From Sandaracinaceae bacterium (GTDB taxonomy: Bacteria > Myxococcota_A > Polyangia > Polyangiales > JADJQN01), in contig JADJQN010000015.1 in NCBI GenBank assembly GCA_016712745.1, positions 806,001 through 870,000 of the forward strand: a DNA stretch of 64,000 bases, in the 5' to 3' direction. Within the stretch, counting starts at the first letter, position 1. Every line of letters starts with the position of its first letter. Below are positions 50,508 to 58,483 of the stretch, in pieces. The position numbers and the translations under genes were made by a program. Below the pieces are notes generated by a model that saw only the letters and a program-made list of their open reading frames with translations, had not been told where the DNA came from and searched no databases.

Positions 50508-53075
50508 TCACTCAGCAATTGCGTCAAAGCACAGCCAATGTTGCGCATTTGAGCCACGCGTCGTCAGCTCCACGGTCACATCGTGCTCGCCGCGCTGCGT
50601 CGGAAAACTACGCTCGATCCAAAGCCCGGAATCGGGCACATCGACACGCCCAAGTTCCCGCCCGCTCGAAAGGACGCGCAACGAGATCACACCGGTCTCG
50701 CGCAAGCTTCCGACCTCATCGGAGATCCCTGCGCCAAACCTGAGCGATCGCGTCAGGGGTACGTGCTCGAAGGTAGCCCGCATCACATCGCCTTCAGGCG
50801 GGGGGTGCGCCCACGTGCACGACCGCAGCCGTCCTTCGACTGCCATGAGCGTGGGGCCAACGGCGAGCCAGCTCTGCCCCGCACAAGCGTGACCGCCTTC
50901 GTCGCGAGCCTCGGTGCATTGCTGCGTGTTGCCTTCGTGCACAAGTTCCAGATGTGCGGCTCGCGATGCCGGCGTCAAGCGGTAGGGGCGGGTGAGCGCG
51001 ACGACCAACGCGATCAGGAGCAGGAGGCCGACGGCGAGAAAGGCGATGCGAAGGCCGCTCCACTTGCTCGCCTCGAAGCGTTCGACCAGTGCAACCCACT
51101 TCGCGCGCGCGAGTGCGCGCTCCCAACGCCGTTGCAGAATGCCGAACGCGAAAAGCGCGGCCAACGCAACCCCGACGAATGTGAGCAGAGCGGCGAAGAT
51201 GCCGAGCGCATCCAGGGTGCGATACGTGAGCTCAACGCTGCGTGTGCCAGCGGGCAGGTGCAAGCGCATGACGCGTAGCTCCGGCGCGGAAGCGAGGCGT
51301 TGCTCAGTGATTGCGATTGCGCGGCCGTCAGCGCTGGCACGCCAGCCTGGGCCTGCGGCGCGACGTACAAGCAAATCGGTCGCGCCGTGTGGATCGATCA
51401 CCAAACGTTCATGACCGCGTGCGGTGATTGTGGGTGTCGCGTGTCCTGCGACGTCCACCGCGATACGCGAGTCCCAACCGTTCAGCTCATAAACCGAGAG
51501 AGGCCCGAACGCTCGCACGCGCTGCGATTCGCGTACAAGTCTTCCATCTGGCGAGCCCCAGAAAACGAGATAGCGCACGTTCATGTCGCGTAGCGCTTGG
51601 GCGCTGTTCGAGTCGCTCACGTTGCCAAATGCTTCCGCGATCAACATCCCCATCTTATGCGCTGGATGATTCGTCAGCGCCGCCGCCGATTGGAAGATGT
51701 GCGAAGTCGTGTCGGAGTACGCGACGCGAAAGAAGGGTTCGTGCGGCTGGGCGCGCATCCAATCGGCGTACGCCAGGTAGTCGCTGAAGCCGGGGCGCGA
51801 CGCAGTGGTCGGAACGTCGCGCGCGATGAGGAGCTCTTTCGACTTCGCCCACAAGCCCGCTGAGAAGGGCAGCACGAACGCGATGAGCGCGACGGAGCTG
51901 ACCACAACAGCTGCACGACGCTGCTCGCGAAGCTCCGCACGCGCGCGCTCAATCAGGTCGCTGAGAAGCAAGCCGACCAGCACGAACGCCATCGGCTTGG
52001 CGAGCATCATGAAGCGCGGATACATGATGCGACCGAGCGAGGGCAGCCAGCCGATGGAGTCAATGCCCGTGAGCCAATCGCGGGCCGAGAGCACGAGCAT
52101 CAGCGCGGTCGCAATGGCGAGCGCGCGCCGCGCACCGCGCGAGAAGAATGCGGCGACCAGCGAAACTACGACAAGCACGCCGGTAAATGGGCCCATGTTC
52201 GGCGCAATCGAGCCTGACATCGCGCGTGTGCCGAGCTCTTTGTAAGTGATGTAGAGCTGCCCGTGATCGTCGAGCCAGCGCGTTTGCGCAAGCAACGGAA
52301 AGAGCCACCACGCGGAGATCAACATTGCTACCGAGAACACGGAGGCGATGCGGAAGGCGGGCTCCTTGAGCTTGCCGATGTCGAGCCAGCGGCCAAAGAG
52401 AAGCATCGGCAAAATTGTCAGCGAGCCGATGAGCACCATCTGATGCGAGAAGAGGGCGATGCCGAGCAGCAACATCGCGCGCGCGCCGTCCGTGCGCTTG
52501 CCTCTTTCAAGAAAGCGAATCAAATCGGCGAGCGAGAAGAAGAAGATGGTGACGCCCAGCTCCATCGGCCAAACGCCGTACAGCACATCGTAAAACCAGC
52601 CGCCCTCACTGTGGTCGCCGGCGTCGGCGAGCAAGATCACTCCCGCGAGGAAGGCGGCGACGCGCGCTGCGCCCGCGACTCGCGCGAGTCGGTAAACGCT
52701 CAGTGCAACGAGACAGCGAAAGGCCGCAATCGCGATTGCGTACGTTTGAATCCAGTCAAGCCAGAACGTAAACGCGCGCACGAGCAAAATGAATATCGTG
52801 CCGCTCGGTGCGTAGAAGGTATTGAGGGGAACGCCGAGCTCGACGTTGTCCGTCCAGCCCCGCAGGAACGGCAAGAGCTCATGCGCAGTCTGAATCGCCT
52901 TGCCGAGATGCGCGCCATGGTCCCACGAGATGGGCGGCGAGAGCCCTTGCGATAGCCCCGGCCAAAGCTGGGCGATGGCAATCAGGCAAAGCATGAACGG
53001 GCCAGCAAGCTTGGCCGCGACGCCGAGAACCGGATCGCTTTTTGTCTTCATCTTCGTAAGGAAGCGGGAGTTCAA
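50508..53075 (-). CDS. Large polytopic membrane protein (YfhO / PTPS-related type)
   Basis: An 855-residue protein that may start at the ATG at 53075 or 53051. About eleven to thirteen membrane helices fill residues ~20-400 and one or two more lie near 620-690. The first loop has ISWDHGAHLGKAIQ, whose Asp fits the conserved acidic residue of GT-C folds. A soluble domain (~430-600) and a C-terminal beta-sandwich-like domain (~715-855, FGAGISDEVGSLRETGVISL) follow. YfhO-type proteins are thought to transfer or handle sugars at the membrane; the exact role here is unknown. It is divergent from a discoidin-like membrane protein gene. Confidence 0.7.
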   Translation of the reverse strand: MNSRFLTKMKTKSDPVLGVAAKLAGPFMLCLIAIAQLWPGLSQGLSPPISWDHGAHLGKAIQTAHELLPFLRGWTDNVELGVPLNTFYAPSGTIFILLVRAFTFWLDWIQTYAIAIAAFRCLVALSVYRLARVAGAARVAAFLAGVILLADAGDHSEGGWFYDVLYGVWPMELGVTIFFFSLADLIRFLERGKRTDGARAMLLLGIALFSHQMVLIGSLTILPMLLFGRWLDIGKLKEPAFRIASVFSVAMLISAWWLFPLLAQTRWLDDHGQLYITYKELGTRAMSGSIAPNMGPFTGVLVVVSLVAAFFSRGARRALAIATALMLVLSARDWLTGIDSIGWLPSLGRIMYPRFMMLAKPMAFVLVGLLLSDLIERARAELREQRRAAVVVSSVALIAFVLPFSAGLWAKSKELLIARDVPTTASRPGFSDYLAYADWMRAQPHEPFFRVAYSDTTSHIFQSAAALTNHPAHKMGMLIAEAFGNVSDSNSAQALRDMNVRYLVFWGSPDGRLVRESQRVRAFGPLSVYELNGWDSRIAVDVAGHATPTITARGHERLVIDPHGATDLLVRRAAGPGWRASADGRAIAITEQRLASAPELRVMRLHLPAGTRSVELTYRTLDALGIFAALLTFVGVALAALFAFGILQRRWERALARAKWVALVERFEASKWSGLRIAFLAVGLLLLIALVVALTRPYRLTPASRAAHLELVHEGNTQQCTEARDEGGHACAGQSWLAVGPTLMAVEGRLRSCTWAHPPPEGDVMRATFEHVPLTRSLRFGAGISDEVGSLRETGVISLRVLSSGRELGRVDVPDSGLWIERSFPTQRGEHDVTVELTTRGSNAQHWLCFDAIAE

Positions 53076-53185
53076 GTTTGCCTGCGGGATTCAGCGGCGG
53101 ATACTACTTCAGCGGCCGCAGTCTCGCTATTGCTGTAGAGGTTGGCCTTGGCTACGGTACGCACCCGAAAGGTCGATACACACGC

Positions 53186-54121
53186 ATGAGCGCCCTAACC
53201 GAGTTCTTCATGTTGCGAGGCGCCCAAGAGCTCGCAGCCAAGCTAAAGCCTGAGACGCGAACCGAAATGGATCACGCGCTTCGCCTTGGCCGACAGAAGA
53301 TGCAGGCGGCGGAAGCGCTCTGGTCGAATGGAAGCATCGCTGAGGCGTTGCGCCTTGCGTCGCAGGGGCTCGCCCTGGTGACCGACACGCTCGCCGGTTT
53401 GGATCCGGAGCGCGACTTCAGCTTCGAGCTCATTCGCGAAATGCTCGCTAAGGGTGGAGTGAGCAAGCGCCGCATCGACTCGGTCGAGAAGGCAATGGAG
53501 CAGCGGCGCACGTTCAAGTTGCCGTCGCTTGACGAAGAAGCGCCCGCGGACTCAGCTGAGGTCTTTCGTCGTTGGGTCGAAGCCGAAGAGCGTATCCATC
53601 GCACGCTTGAGCCGACATTGATGTCGCGCACGCAACAGGTCGGGCTGCGCACCTTTCGTTTTGTGACGGCGTTCTTGGTGCTTGCGGTGGTGGCGGCCGT
53701 GGTCGTCTTCTTCGCCACGCGTGTCCCGGACGACGAAATTCACGCGTCCGGATTCTTTGGTACCAGCGACATGTTCGCCGGCATCAAGGCGATGGATAAC
53801 AATGACAACTCGTGGTGGCTCGGTCCCGATGGCGTATCCGCGTGGGTCGAAGTGAAGCTCGGCAAAGCGCGTCACGTGCGCCAGGTCCGCTTGCTGAACT
53901 CGGCGAGCCCGCCGTGGAATGATCGCGGCACCAAAGACTACGTGCTTGAGCTTTACGGCAACGGTCGCAAGCTTCGTTCGATCCCGGGCACTTTCCCGGA
54001 AACAACACATCCCCGCATTGTCACCGTCCCCATCAACATGGACGGCGTGGAGCGCGTGCGGATGGTCGCGCGCACCTGGTACGACAAGGGCGCAGCGCTC
54101 GCTGAGATTCACGTCGACTAG
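53186..54121 (+). CDS. Membrane-anchored discoidin-like (F5/8 type C) protein
   Basis: A 311-residue protein. The ATG at 53186 is chosen because GAAAGG lies before it and the residues from earlier starts have no pattern. Residues 1-150 are helical and cytoplasmic (GRQKMQAAEALWSNGSIAEAL looks TPR-like). One membrane helix (FVTAFLVLAVVAAVVVFFA, about 157-175) leads to a periplasmic domain with the discoidin pattern: DNNDNSWWLGP, AWVEVKLGKARHVRQVRLLN and WNDRGTKDYVLELY. Such domains bind sugars or phospholipids. A similar domain occurs in the gene at 63485. It precedes the FabH-like gene by 41 bases. Confidence 0.75.
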   Translation: MSALTEFFMLRGAQELAAKLKPETRTEMDHALRLGRQKMQAAEALWSNGSIAEALRLASQGLALVTDTLAGLDPERDFSFELIREMLAKGGVSKRRIDSVEKAMEQRRTFKLPSLDEEAPADSAEVFRRWVEAEERIHRTLEPTLMSRTQQVGLRTFRFVTAFLVLAVVAAVVVFFATRVPDDEIHASGFFGTSDMFAGIKAMDNNDNSWWLGPDGVSAWVEVKLGKARHVRQVRLLNSASPPWNDRGTKDYVLELYGNGRKLRSIPGTFPETTHPRIVTVPINMDGVERVRMVARTWYDKGAALAEIHVD

Positions 54122-54162
54122 CGTGCTTTTCAGCGAACGCATTCCGCTGTACATCTTAAGCC

Positions 54163-55221
54163 ATGATTCGCACCAGCATCCTCGGCATCGGCTCCTACGT
54201 TCCTGACCGGATCGTCACCAACGAAGAGCTCGCCTATCTCGATCAGAAACACGTTCGCCAGACCGAGAAGCAGACGGAAACGAACGACGAGTGGATCCGG
54301 GTCCGCAGCGGCATCGAACAACGTCACTACGTTCCGAATGATGGAAAGTGGGCGTGCAGCGATCTTGCGAAGGAAGCCGCCGTGCGAGCCATCGCCGATG
54401 CCAAGCTTCAGCCAAAGGACATCGACTGCATTATTCTCGCGACTCTTTCGCCGGACATCCATTTCCCTGGGACGGCCGTATTTCTTCAATCGAAGCTCGG
54501 GATCGATGGTGAAGAAGGGTGCGCTTGCTACGACATTCGTCAGCAGTGCAGCGGCTTTTTGTACGGCCTTCAGATGGCCGACTCCTTCGTCAAGACTGGC
54601 CTCTACAAGCGTATCTTGATCGTTGGATCGGAGCTTCACAGCCACTCACTCGAATACTCGACGCGCGGGCGCGACGTCATGGTTCTCTTCGGCGACGGGG
54701 CGGGTGCAATCGTCGTGGGCCCACAAGAGACGAACGACGAGCGTGCTGGCGTTCTCTACACGAAGGTGCAGGCAGATGGGTCAGGCGCGCTTGACCTCTA
54801 TTTGAAGTGCTTCGACATCGCGAAGGTTCCCTATCTCGATTACGACGCCAACAAGACCGAAGAGAATCGAGATATGTGGCCGACGATGAACGGCAAGAAG
54901 GTTTTTCTTCATGCTGTTCGCTGCATGACGATGGCGACGAATCAAGCCCTCGCCGCGACCGGACTCACGTGGAAGGACATCGATTGGTTCGTGCCGCATC
55001 AGGCCAATCTGCGCATCAACGAAGCCGTCGTTCACTACGCTGAAATCCCGCCCGAGAAGGCTCTCAACAGCATCATGTTCTACGGCAACACCACGGCTGC
55101 CACCGTGCCGCTCACAATCGATCACTACCGACGTGAAGGCAAAGTGAAGAAGGGCGACCTGATTTTGTCCGCGGTCTTTGGCGCGGGCTTCACGTGGGGC
55201 GCCGGGATTTTCCGCGTCTAG
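54163..55221 (+). CDS. Beta-ketoacyl-ACP synthase III (FabH-like)
   Basis: A 352-residue thiolase-fold enzyme that condenses acyl-CoA with malonyl-ACP, or a related starter reaction. The Cys-His-Asn triad is present: Cys129 in RQQCSGFLYGL, His in FVPHQANLRI (about 275) and Asn in FYGNTTAATV (about 305), plus LFGDGAGAIVV and the C-terminal FGAGFTWGA. It has an insertion around residues 205-240 compared with classic ~320-residue FabH, as in synthases acting on longer or unusual chains. No other fatty-acid genes are adjacent, so a special role (for example a surface lipid or natural product) is as likely as housekeeping synthesis. Confidence 0.92.
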   Translation: MIRTSILGIGSYVPDRIVTNEELAYLDQKHVRQTEKQTETNDEWIRVRSGIEQRHYVPNDGKWACSDLAKEAAVRAIADAKLQPKDIDCIILATLSPDIHFPGTAVFLQSKLGIDGEEGCACYDIRQQCSGFLYGLQMADSFVKTGLYKRILIVGSELHSHSLEYSTRGRDVMVLFGDGAGAIVVGPQETNDERAGVLYTKVQADGSGALDLYLKCFDIAKVPYLDYDANKTEENRDMWPTMNGKKVFLHAVRCMTMATNQALAATGLTWKDIDWFVPHQANLRINEAVVHYAEIPPEKALNSIMFYGNTTAATVPLTIDHYRREGKVKKGDLILSAVFGAGFTWGAGIFRV

Positions 55222-55227
55222 CCTTGC

Positions 55228-56703
55228 TTAGCGCGAGACTGTCAGCGAGTAGTTCTGGCCTGGCGTGGCCGCGACGAGCAGGAGCGAACGCTCGCGCATA
55301 AGGCGATAGCGAGCATCGCCGCTTAGGCGAATTGTCGGCGCATCCCCAAGATGACGAGCGGGCAGATGGATTTCGCTGACGCCCGCAGTGGCGTTGTCGA
55401 CGGCGAGCTCAAAAGTCGCCGTCTCAGCGCTCCACGAGAAGCGGACGATGTGGCCTGCGACCGCGCGCGGATAGGCGCGGTCGGTAGTAAAGGCCCACGG
55501 CTGCTCGCTTCTGTCGCTCCGGAGCACTGAGAAATCCTCGGAGTTCCAGTAGTTGCTCGTCTGGCTCGCGTCCCACATCGCGCCGCTTGCGAGATGCGCG
55601 TCGAGTGCGTCGTAGATGATGTCGAAATGCTCGGCCTTGTAGGGGTAACTATTCTGGGAGCCGAACTCACCCAGAATCGCAGGCACGCCCCAGCGCTGCG
55701 CGGGTTCGAGCATCGTACCGATGCGCGTGCTGAGCAGCGCCGCGTTCAGCGAACGCCCTCCCAGGGACGCTGCAGGATCGTAGAAGTGCGGTGCGTACAC
55801 AAAGCCGGGCAGATCTGGCGCTGCCAAGTGATTCGACGTGCCTAGCGAGTCACCGGTGCGGCCGCCGCCAAAAACAGGGACGCCCGAAGCAACCTCGTGA
55901 ATCGCGCTGCCCATGCGCTCGTAGAGCCGAGGCAACGTTTCGCTCTCAAACACTTCGATGGGCACGCTGCCGGCGCCTGGTTCGTTGATGACTTCAAATC
56001 CTGCGACCGCCGGGTGATCCGCGTACTCGGCCGCAACCCTGCGCCACATTGCTTCCATGTCATCCTGGAGGCCATCCGTATTTGACCATAGGCGATCGAA
56101 TGCGCGGCTCACATCGCTCGTCGCGTCGAGTGCTGGCAGCGCCCAGTCGGGAAAGCCGCAGTCGTAGCGAGGCGGCCCATGCGCAATCTCGTCACCAATC
56201 GCCCAGAGCGGAAACCCGTCACCGCAAAATGGGGACGCGAACACGTCTTGGTGAAAATCCACAATGACTGACAAACCGTTCGCATACGCTGCGTCGAGCA
56301 TCTGTGCATACTGATCAAGGTAAGGCTGCGAATAGGTCCCGCGTTCGGGCTCGAGGCCCTCCCAACTGAACGTCAATCGAACGAGATTCGCGCCGAGCGC
56401 GGCGATCCGAGCGAAGTAGGCGTCGGCTTCTGCTGCATCATCGACGGAGGCGTCCTCGTCGAACGGAAGGAAGGGTGGCATCTTCGCACGCCCGCCTGCG
56501 TTGAAACCCCGCAGGATCACTTCGCGGTCAAGCTCATCGCGAAGACGAGCATTCGAGACATGCAAGTGCCTCGTCCCTAGTGCCGCGGGCGCAAGCGACG
56601 GGTCCAGGGTCGCAGTTTCCGTCTCGGCCGCGTCATCGCACGCGGCGAGCAAGATCATCGCTGCGATTTGTGCGCACAAGAGCGGCTTGGATGAGATCTT
56701 CAT
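55228..56703 (-). CDS. GH5-family lipoprotein resembling endoglycoceramidases
   Basis: A 491-residue predicted lipoprotein; the ATG at 56703 gives the leader and lipobox LLAAC (Cys22). The TIM barrel has RGFNAGGRAKMPPF, the family-typical VIVDFHQDVFASPFCGDGFP, the acid/base Glu in FEVINEPGAG and the nucleophile Glu in AILGEFGSQN. The DFHQD...GDG...W combination is typical of endoglycoceramidases, which cut the glycan from glycosphingolipids, but the same subfamily includes other beta-glycosidases. A C-terminal beta-sandwich (FSWSAETATFELAVDN) follows. Being lipid-anchored, it would act at the cell surface. It is the last gene of the 64-55 kb envelope run. Confidence 0.82.
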   Translation of the reverse strand: MKISSKPLLCAQIAAMILLAACDDAAETETATLDPSLAPAALGTRHLHVSNARLRDELDREVILRGFNAGGRAKMPPFLPFDEDASVDDAAEADAYFARIAALGANLVRLTFSWEGLEPERGTYSQPYLDQYAQMLDAAYANGLSVIVDFHQDVFASPFCGDGFPLWAIGDEIAHGPPRYDCGFPDWALPALDATSDVSRAFDRLWSNTDGLQDDMEAMWRRVAAEYADHPAVAGFEVINEPGAGSVPIEVFESETLPRLYERMGSAIHEVASGVPVFGGGRTGDSLGTSNHLAAPDLPGFVYAPHFYDPAASLGGRSLNAALLSTRIGTMLEPAQRWGVPAILGEFGSQNSYPYKAEHFDIIYDALDAHLASGAMWDASQTSNYWNSEDFSVLRSDRSEQPWAFTTDRAYPRAVAGHIVRFSWSAETATFELAVDNATAGVSEIHLPARHLGDAPTIRLSGDARYRLMRERSLLLVAATPGQNYSLTVSR

Positions 56704-56734
56704 GGTCGCAAAGGCCCTGTGTTCAATTGCGCGC

Positions 56735-58483
56735 CTAACGCTTCCGTCCACGAAGAGAGGCGCCAATACCCGCAAGAATAAGGCTGATAGCGCCTGCCGC
56801 GAGCAGCTTGAAGAACATCGGGTCAAACCAGATCTTGGGTGTGCCTTCGGCGACACGTAGCGGGCGCGCGCGAGAGTCTGGTGCGATTTGCGCGGTAGCT
56901 GTCACATCGCTCGGGAAGTCGTCGACCCGTTGGCCATGCACAAGTGCAACGCTTCGCACGTTTCGCACAGCGCCAAGGTCGAGTTGTACGGCCATGCCCG
57001 GCTTGCGGTAGCGCGGGGCCGACGTCCACGCAGAGTAATGCGACGCGTCCATCGCTGCGCGCCCATCCATCGGCATGCCGTAGCCATCGCGCACACGCAC
57101 ACTTCCGTTCAACGCAGGCCCTCGCAAGACCGTGCCATCGTCCAATGCAACGACGACGTCTGAGATAGCCCAGTAGTGCAAAATGGATTGTCCTTGTTGC
57201 TGCACGCGCATGTAGCGAACAGGTTGGCCGTCGCCGTGAATGACCGTCTCGGTACGATTCTCGCGTCGCAGAAAATCCGAGCTCATGTCCCATGGTGAAA
57301 CCGCAATGTCTCGCGGAACGCGCGTGAGCTGCGAGTAGTCCAATCGAAACCAGGACCACGATTCGGGCTTGCCTGGCCACAGGTACTGGTCGTACTCGTG
57401 CACAAGCGCGAGCCCTAGGCCTTGCACCCACAGGCCCCATGCGACAACGGGAATCGCAAGCCAGCGCCACCGCGGGAGCGTGAACCATGCCGGCACACAC
57501 GCGGTCGCGAGTGGAAGCACGGGCAAAATCAGGCGCGGTCCCCAGCACTGACCTCCAAACCACGCCCACCATGCGCCGATAAGCACGATTTGGCCGAGAA
57601 GTGCGCTCATGCAGAGCACCGCCACGTCTCGTTCGCCCTTCTTGTAGACGCGATAAGCCACGAGCACCGAAAGCAGGACGAGTGGCGCAAATAGAAAGAC
57701 GCTGCGTCCGGGCGATAAGAGCAGGCCGTAGAGGCCGTCGATCATGTTGAAGGTGAAACGCTCGTCGTCGTAGCCCGAGCTTGGCCCACCGAAACGAATG
57801 CGCATTGTGATGAGCACGATGCCGCCGCACAGCACGAACGCGCCGGCGAGCGCGGCAGCAAGCCGATAACGACGAACCGATCCAAGTGACATCACAGCGG
57901 CGATGGCGACAACGGCGGCAGCGGCGGGTACGTTCAAGCCAAGCCCCAACACCGATAGCGCAATCGTGCTCACTCCCAAGATCGGTCGCCGCCGCGCGAT
58001 CACAACGCCCAGCAAACACGCAAGGGCAAGGGTTGTCGACATCGGCTCGCTGTAGAAGCGCTTCGTGTACGGCCAAATGGGATTGGTAAGAATGTACGCG
58101 ACGGTGGCAGCACACCAGACCGGTGTCTGGATCTTGCGAAGCCGCATGATCAGCGAGAAGAGAAAAACGCCGATGACGGCGATGAGTGTATTCGCGAACG
58201 CTCCTGCGCGATGAGCCCACTCGTCGTGGCCAGGCGCGTCGAAGCGTGCGCCGACGTGGATAAAAGGCGATGCCCAAATGGACGTAAGCGGGGGATAGCG
58301 GCACACGGAGCCTGAGTTGGCGAGGGCCGTGATGCCTTCGCGCGAAATCAGCTCGGCCAGCGCGTAGCGCGCGCGCTCATCGGGTGAAACGAACTGATGG
58401 TCGATTGTGGCGAGGTAGAGAAAGAGCGCGCCCGCGCACAAAAACGCTTGAACAAAGCGCGCGTTCCACCTTCCTTCCATCAC
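56735..58483 (-). CDS. GT-C-type membrane glycosyltransferase with C-terminal discoidin-like segment
   Basis: A 582-residue polytopic protein with about ten helices in residues ~10-360. The first loop FVSPDERARYALAELI contains the Asp-Glu pair expected of PMT/ArnT-like transferases. Residues ~380-550 are soluble and end in a beta-rich segment (AVQLDLGAVRNVRSVALVHG) similar to the discoidin-like domains at 53186 and 63485, then a last membrane helix. Its ATG overlaps the sulfatase-family gene's stop by four bases, so the two are coupled. It probably transfers a sugar from a lipid carrier to an envelope polymer. Confidence 0.75.
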   Translation of the reverse strand: MMEGRWNARFVQAFLCAGALFLYLATIDHQFVSPDERARYALAELISREGITALANSGSVCRYPPLTSIWASPFIHVGARFDAPGHDEWAHRAGAFANTLIAVIGVFLFSLIMRLRKIQTPVWCAATVAYILTNPIWPYTKRFYSEPMSTTLALACLLGVVIARRRPILGVSTIALSVLGLGLNVPAAAAVVAIAAVMSLGSVRRYRLAAALAGAFVLCGGIVLITMRIRFGGPSSGYDDERFTFNMIDGLYGLLLSPGRSVFLFAPLVLLSVLVAYRVYKKGERDVAVLCMSALLGQIVLIGAWWAWFGGQCWGPRLILPVLPLATACVPAWFTLPRWRWLAIPVVAWGLWVQGLGLALVHEYDQYLWPGKPESWSWFRLDYSQLTRVPRDIAVSPWDMSSDFLRRENRTETVIHGDGQPVRYMRVQQQGQSILHYWAISDVVVALDDGTVLRGPALNGSVRVRDGYGMPMDGRAAMDASHYSAWTSAPRYRKPGMAVQLDLGAVRNVRSVALVHGQRVDDFPSDVTATAQIAPDSRARPLRVAEGTPKIWFDPMFFKLLAAGAISLILAGIGASLRGRKR

